NCBI GenBank assembly: GCA_029204225.1
Contig: MU832126.1
Coordinates: 21,954 to 85,953 of the forward strand
DNA length: 64,000 nucleotides
Reading direction: 5' to 3'
Source: Diphasiastrum complanatum
Lineage: Eukaryota; Streptophyta; Lycopodiopsida; Lycopodiales; Lycopodiaceae
Shown here: positions 60,605 through 64,000 of the stretch, piece after piece
Numbering within the stretch: position 1 is the first letter of the stretch
Layout of the letters: each line of letters begins with the position of its first letter
Made by a program: the position numbers and the translations under genes
Notes under the pieces: generated by a model
Databases searched by the model: none
What the model saw: the letters and a program-made list of their open reading frames with translations, nothing else
Told to the model about the DNA's origin: nothing

Positions 60605-60714
60605 AGCTGAAGGTGGAGGAGGAGGAGGAGACCGAGGGAGGAAGGAGTGCCGAGCAGTATGCGTGTGTGAGTAGCTTTTCAAGCAGATTCTCATTATCGA
60701 TCAGCGTTTCTCAG
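60605..60714 (+). other. EIF2S2: Probable 5' UTR exon of eIF2-beta
   Basis: A GGAGGAGGAGG-rich leader ends CGTTTCTCAG before donor GTAATA at 60715. The next exon begins before the start codon at 61197. An intron in the 5' UTR is common in plant housekeeping genes. The transcription start is not determined. An open frame from 60613 runs through this exon but does not continue in phase with the coding exon. Confidence 0.45.
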
Positions 60715-61196
60715 GTAATACTGTTGTGTGGCTTTGCTGCGGTGAATCTCAGATGTGTTGATGCTTGTATTAGCGACCTAGGGTTTTCGGTTCGCTTTGG
60801 TTCCGCCTGATTTGGTTTTAAGTGTTTATGAGACGTGATTTTGTTTGCATGAAACATGAAAAGATATCAGGAAATCAACATTAGCTTTGTGCTTATAACC
60901 TGATTAAATTCTTACGAAGTGTGTAGCTAATTTCACAAAAAAATTCAGTCCTTGAGCATTCGGTAAAGTTGCACCAGCTTTGATTTATCCTTAAGTCTTA
61001 CTCCCGGGTGGATGAAGATGTATTTGGCGTCAGGCTTAAATATCTGAAAGACTATTTTGAAGGATATGGTGTTCCCAACAAATATGTGTGGTTTCATTTC
61101 TTTTGTCACAATATTTTCGAAAAGTACTTCCCTCTCAGCAATACTGATCATTTACTTTGCACTTTTTAAACCATCCAAGATCTCTAGTACATAGTT

Positions 61197-62404
61197 ATGG
61201 AGGAAGCTCAGCTTGAAGATGCAGTGCTTGAAGTAAAAGAGGCCTCTAGGGAGGACGTGGGTGGTGAGGTAAAAAAACCTTATATGCTTCTTGTATTTGC
61301 AGCCTCAATATCCATTGTGCTTCCACTGGTTGTAACTGCTTTTGACAGTTAGCATTACTTTGAAGTAGCACATATTTTGTATACCAGGCTTATCTCTCTA
61401 GAAAATTTTCTCATGTTCAAGAAGTTAATGCATAAAACGTTTTGTACATTGCAGATTGGTTCATTTGACCCAACAAAGAAGAAGAAGAAGAAAAAAGTTC
61501 GTGTACAAGAGGATGAAGAACTGGAAGCAGTTGAAAAAGTAACCGAGAAAGTAGAGAACTTGTCAGGTAATGGGAGAGTTGTTAGTGACGTTACATTAGT
61601 TGAATGCGAACAGAAATTAGTTATTGTTAAGGGTGGATGGTTGTCCACCTGCAGATAGTAAATCAACCAGGTTGCTGCCCCATTACCATAAGACGTTACA
61701 AGCAAGCTGAAATAGCAGAAATATCCTTTTGGAAGATAGCTGCAAGGAAGCCCAGATTCTTGCATGTGTGCCAGCTAATAGTAAAAGACTCAATCTGGTG
61801 TATATGCGATGGTGCATGGTAGAGCTTATTTTTTTATTACTAGGTTAGAAATGATGCACCTGAAAATTTAGCGCAATCGCTTCTGGAATAAAAGGGATGA
61901 ATTTGAATGAATCTTTGGGCAGATGGAGGCAGTTCTGAAGTTGGGCCCCTGAATTCACATTCCTTTGCAAGACCTCTACATGTCTCACTCTACTTCATGA
62001 ATTATGCTGTGATGAAAGTGGCCATAGTTGCATCGAACCGCGATTCGAACCACCTATCGCGGTTCAAACCTTCGAACCGTTAGGGGCCGATTCGAACCGG
62101 AAACCGGTTCAAACGGATTCGAACCATTTTTTGGCCCCTCAACCAAAAAAACAAAGAACAAAAAGAAAACGGTTCGAACCGTTTCCCAACTCGAACCTAG
62201 CTAGCCGGTTCAAATCGGTTCGAATTGGGACGAATCGGCCGATTCGAATAGGCCGATTTGAATCGGCATGTAACCTTGAAAGTGGCACAATGATTAGTTT
62301 AGATTGATTTTCTGATCTTTGGCATGTATCTTGGTGTTGAAGAAACATTTCTAGTGTCATCAGGGTGACACGCCGAGGGTCACAGAAAGGGCAATGATAA
62401 TACC

Positions 62405-62474
<70 letters not shown>

Positions 62475-63029
62475 CTTTGCATTGTGGTTCGCTGGAGACT
62501 CATTTGAAGGGAGATTGAAGGGCTTAGGAGCTAGGTGCGTTGGAGACACATTTGAAAGGAGGTTGAAGGGCTCATCTACCTAACCAAGGCCTTTTAGCCC
62601 AATTAACTTCTTGCAAAAAATACACCCATTAACTAACTTAAATTAGAGTAATAGAGTCAGTTGATGAGAGTGAGTTAGCACCAATTAAGCCTCACCAACG
62701 ACAAGTGGGGTGCACCCTAAGATGGTGGCACTTCTCTATCGAAGATTTTGCCATTGTCAAAGTGGTAAATGTATTAAGTATGTGAAGGAAGAGGACATAT
62801 TTGCAGCATGCTTTTGAATACTGTGACAAATTGAACTTAAGCGATTCCTTGAAATTATGTTGTCTAATTTATCACAACTACTTAGAGGTGGCAACATATA
62901 TAAAGAATGCTTAAGATTGGAAACAACTTTGACTTTTGGGTCGATTCATGTTCTTGTATGTATACAGTCACAGATGGCATTGATTCGACTTTTGCGGGAT
63001 TGAAGAAGAAGAAGAAGCCAAAAAAGCCA
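61197..63029 (+). CDS. EIF2S2: Translation initiation factor eIF2 subunit beta, first three coding exons
   Basis: Coding exons 61197-61268, 61455-61566 and 62968-63029 join in phase across GT-AG introns to give 82 residues. MEEAQLEDAVLEVKEASRED is acidic. FDPTKKKKKKKVRVQEDEE carries the first lysine block, after the conserved FDP. EKVENLSVTDGIDSTFAGL leads to KKKKKPKKP, the next lysine block. The order FDP(S/T)-K block, acid linker, G-(I/L)-(D/E)-S-(T/S)-F-(A/T)-G and K block is diagnostic of plant eIF2-beta. In the family these lysine blocks bind the W2/HEAT domains of eIF5 and eIF2B-epsilon, and eIF2 delivers initiator tRNA-Met to the 40S subunit. The conserved core and C4 zinc finger lie beyond the window. 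ATG 61197 is the first in its exon. Intron 2 (1.4 kb) holds a LINE remnant, a CT tract and a palindrome cluster. Confidence 0.85.
62034..62270. repeat. Cluster of GGTTCGAACC-like palindromes
   Basis: About a dozen imperfect copies of the palindromic word GGTTCGAACC (variants CGGTTCAAACC, GATTCGAACCGG, CGGTTCGAATTGG, CGATTCGAATAGG) are packed in about 240 bp of eIF2-beta intron 2. It is much denser in CG than its surroundings. The word resembles the tRNA gene B box, but no cloverleaf is present. Confidence 0.85.
62310..62406 (-). mobile_element. LINE ORF2 carboxyl-terminal snippet (copy H)
   Basis: The minus strand after the CT tract reads GYYHCPFCDPRRVTLMTLEM, resembling RGRYYCLFRD...DPRCVALMIREM of copy C. 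It is a short fragment whose upstream side is exactly the CT tract. No 3' terminus is seen. Confidence 0.5.
62407..62473. repeat. (GA)n microsatellite in eIF2-beta intron
   Basis: A perfect 67-bp GA tract in the second coding intron, next to LINE snippet H. On its right side the LINE 3' trailer is absent. Confidence 0.95.
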
Positions 63030-64000
63030 GTGAGTATCTATGAAGTATAGGTCTATGGAGATGCATGTTATTTCAAATCCCATTTTGTCCCATGCAACCA
63101 ATTGAGTCTCGACTAGTAGGTTTTTTTTTTTCTTCATATTGTTCAATAATCATGGAACTGTGTAAGTTTGTGAAACCGCAGAGTTGTCGAAATTGATGGA
63201 TTAACACAACGAAAAAGGTAAACTAAAATCTTGAAGAAAAGCACAAGCATGACAATGGATGTCGCATGCAACTTGGATAGTGTTTCCTATTGATTCAATA
63301 CAAAGAAAAACTTATCATGCAAGCTTAGGATTCAACATGCAAGATCCTACAATGCCATGCAAGGTCATACAGTACCGTGCAAGGATCCTACAACGACATG
63401 TAAAGATCTTACAATCACATGCAACTGAAAATCAGCATTGACAATGAAAAAAGGGCACAACATAAGGGGGGAAATGGGTGGTAGTTCTGGGATCTTTATT
63501 CAAGGGACAACAATACAAGTAATTGACAACAATAGCTGTCCAATCCTCAGTTACATAGGCATTGAATCAATCATGGCAGTTGAACTTCTTCCTGGCAGCT
63601 TACACCCGATATCTCCCCCTTGGCAGCATACAATGATTTATCTTCCAGAATTCTCTCCTTCCAATTTGGGCGCACCCTCCTCCCTTATATAGCCTTCACC
63701 ATGCTTGTTGTAAGAGAGAGAGTGAGTCATTTAGTGGGTTGCATGTCATTTGCCACTTGTTAATTTCTCATCCTAGCAAGTTTGGGGCCCTTGGGTCCTC
63801 ATTAAAATTCATATGAATAATCTTGTTTAACTTCACATGGTCCTTGTATTAATATTTAATACATTATGCCTTAGCTTATAACTTCAACCTTGTACTTATT
63901 ATTATGTCCCATGGTCTAGTACTTATGCTGTCAATGTTGTTCATTTAGGCTTAATTTTATTAGGCCATTTAATGTAATTGTCATTCATAATTTAATTCTT
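63030..64000 (+). other. EIF2S2: eIF2-beta intron 3, partial
   Basis: Starts at donor GTGAGT. No further conserved eIF2-beta exon is recognised. A run of ATGCAAG-type words (CATGCAAGATCC, CATGCAAGGTC, CGTGCAAGGATCC) at 63315-63425 forms a weak tandem repeat of about 25 bp. Confidence 0.5.
63315..63425. repeat. Degenerate short tandem repeat around CATGCAAG
   Basis: CATGCAAG, CATGCAAGATCC, CATGCAAGGTC, CGTGCAAGGATCC and CATGTAAAGATC recur at roughly 20-25 bp spacing, with CTACAA/TTACAA between them. Units are diverged. Confidence 0.6.

Noticed and set aside
62034-62270. tRNA genes at the GGTTCGAA words
   Set aside because: Only the B-box-like word is present. There is no A box at the right spacing and no cloverleaf or anticodon stem.
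63182-63217. A possible fourth eIF2-beta coding exon reading VVEIDGLTQRKR between CCGCAG and GTAAAC
   Set aside because: It does not join in phase with the exon ending at 63029 using the GTGAGT donor. It would need a different donor at 63036 and a different acceptor. Similarity to eIF2-beta is too slight.

Overview
This is plant nuclear DNA. It has GT-AG spliced genes with long, transposon-filled introns, and Ty3/gypsy and Ty1/copia LTR retrotransposons. One copia relic carries a primer-binding site matching plant initiator tRNA-Met. There are also LINEs, a degraded Helitron and Penelope-like reverse transcriptase relics without a visible GIY-YIG endonuclease. Gene density is very low. That mix fits a large-genome, probably seed-free plant (fern or lycophyte) better than a compact angiosperm, but the lineage is an inference. 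There is no sign of bacterial, organellar or CRISPR sequence.

Layout. 1-2625: AT-rich, nothing recognisable. 2626-7790: decayed plus-strand Ty3/gypsy element (possible LTR, gag, protease, RT, RNase H). 7803-8588: minus-strand copia integrase/RT fragment. 8690-10345: Penelope-like RT, then a 140-bp (CT)n tract, a promoter-like TATA segment, and the amino-terminal ORF of a second copy of the same family (11430-11930). 12600-15165: degraded Helitron-like Rep/helicase. 15344-16330: LINE ORF1. 17028-19541: copia deletion derivative with LTRs, PBS and polypurine tract. 19772-20432: two orphan exon-like segments. 20903-24240: nested LINE copies inserted into or beside a minus-strand Ty3/gypsy element (24241-27841). 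28330-29126: copia LTR fragment and LINE leader.

29476-40828: nine phase-consistent 3' exons of a plus-strand armadillo-repeat gene. Its third intron holds three LINE fragments head to tail. 41000-44470: AT-rich and unassigned. 44475-47640: minus-strand Ty3/gypsy element of another lineage. 49030-49345: gypsy RNase H relic. 51570-52950: plus-strand copia. 54174-55203: two exon-like minus-strand segments of an unknown gene. 55440-56640: second Penelope-family copy. 57342-58883: minus-strand copia. 60600-63029: promoter, 5' UTR exon and first three coding exons of translation initiation factor eIF2-beta; the gene runs off the right edge.

The two supported host genes are the ARM-repeat protein and eIF2-beta. 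The most interesting structure is the LINE family. Five 3' ends converge on the same terminus: a 5-bp hairpin with an invariant stem but a different tetraloop in each intact copy, a short conserved trailer, then (CT)n. The 5' ends of several copies also abut (CT)n, and copies sit inside each other's tails. This suggests a retrotransposon that both carries and targets CT microsatellites. Nearly every element in the window is broken by stops, frameshifts or deletions.
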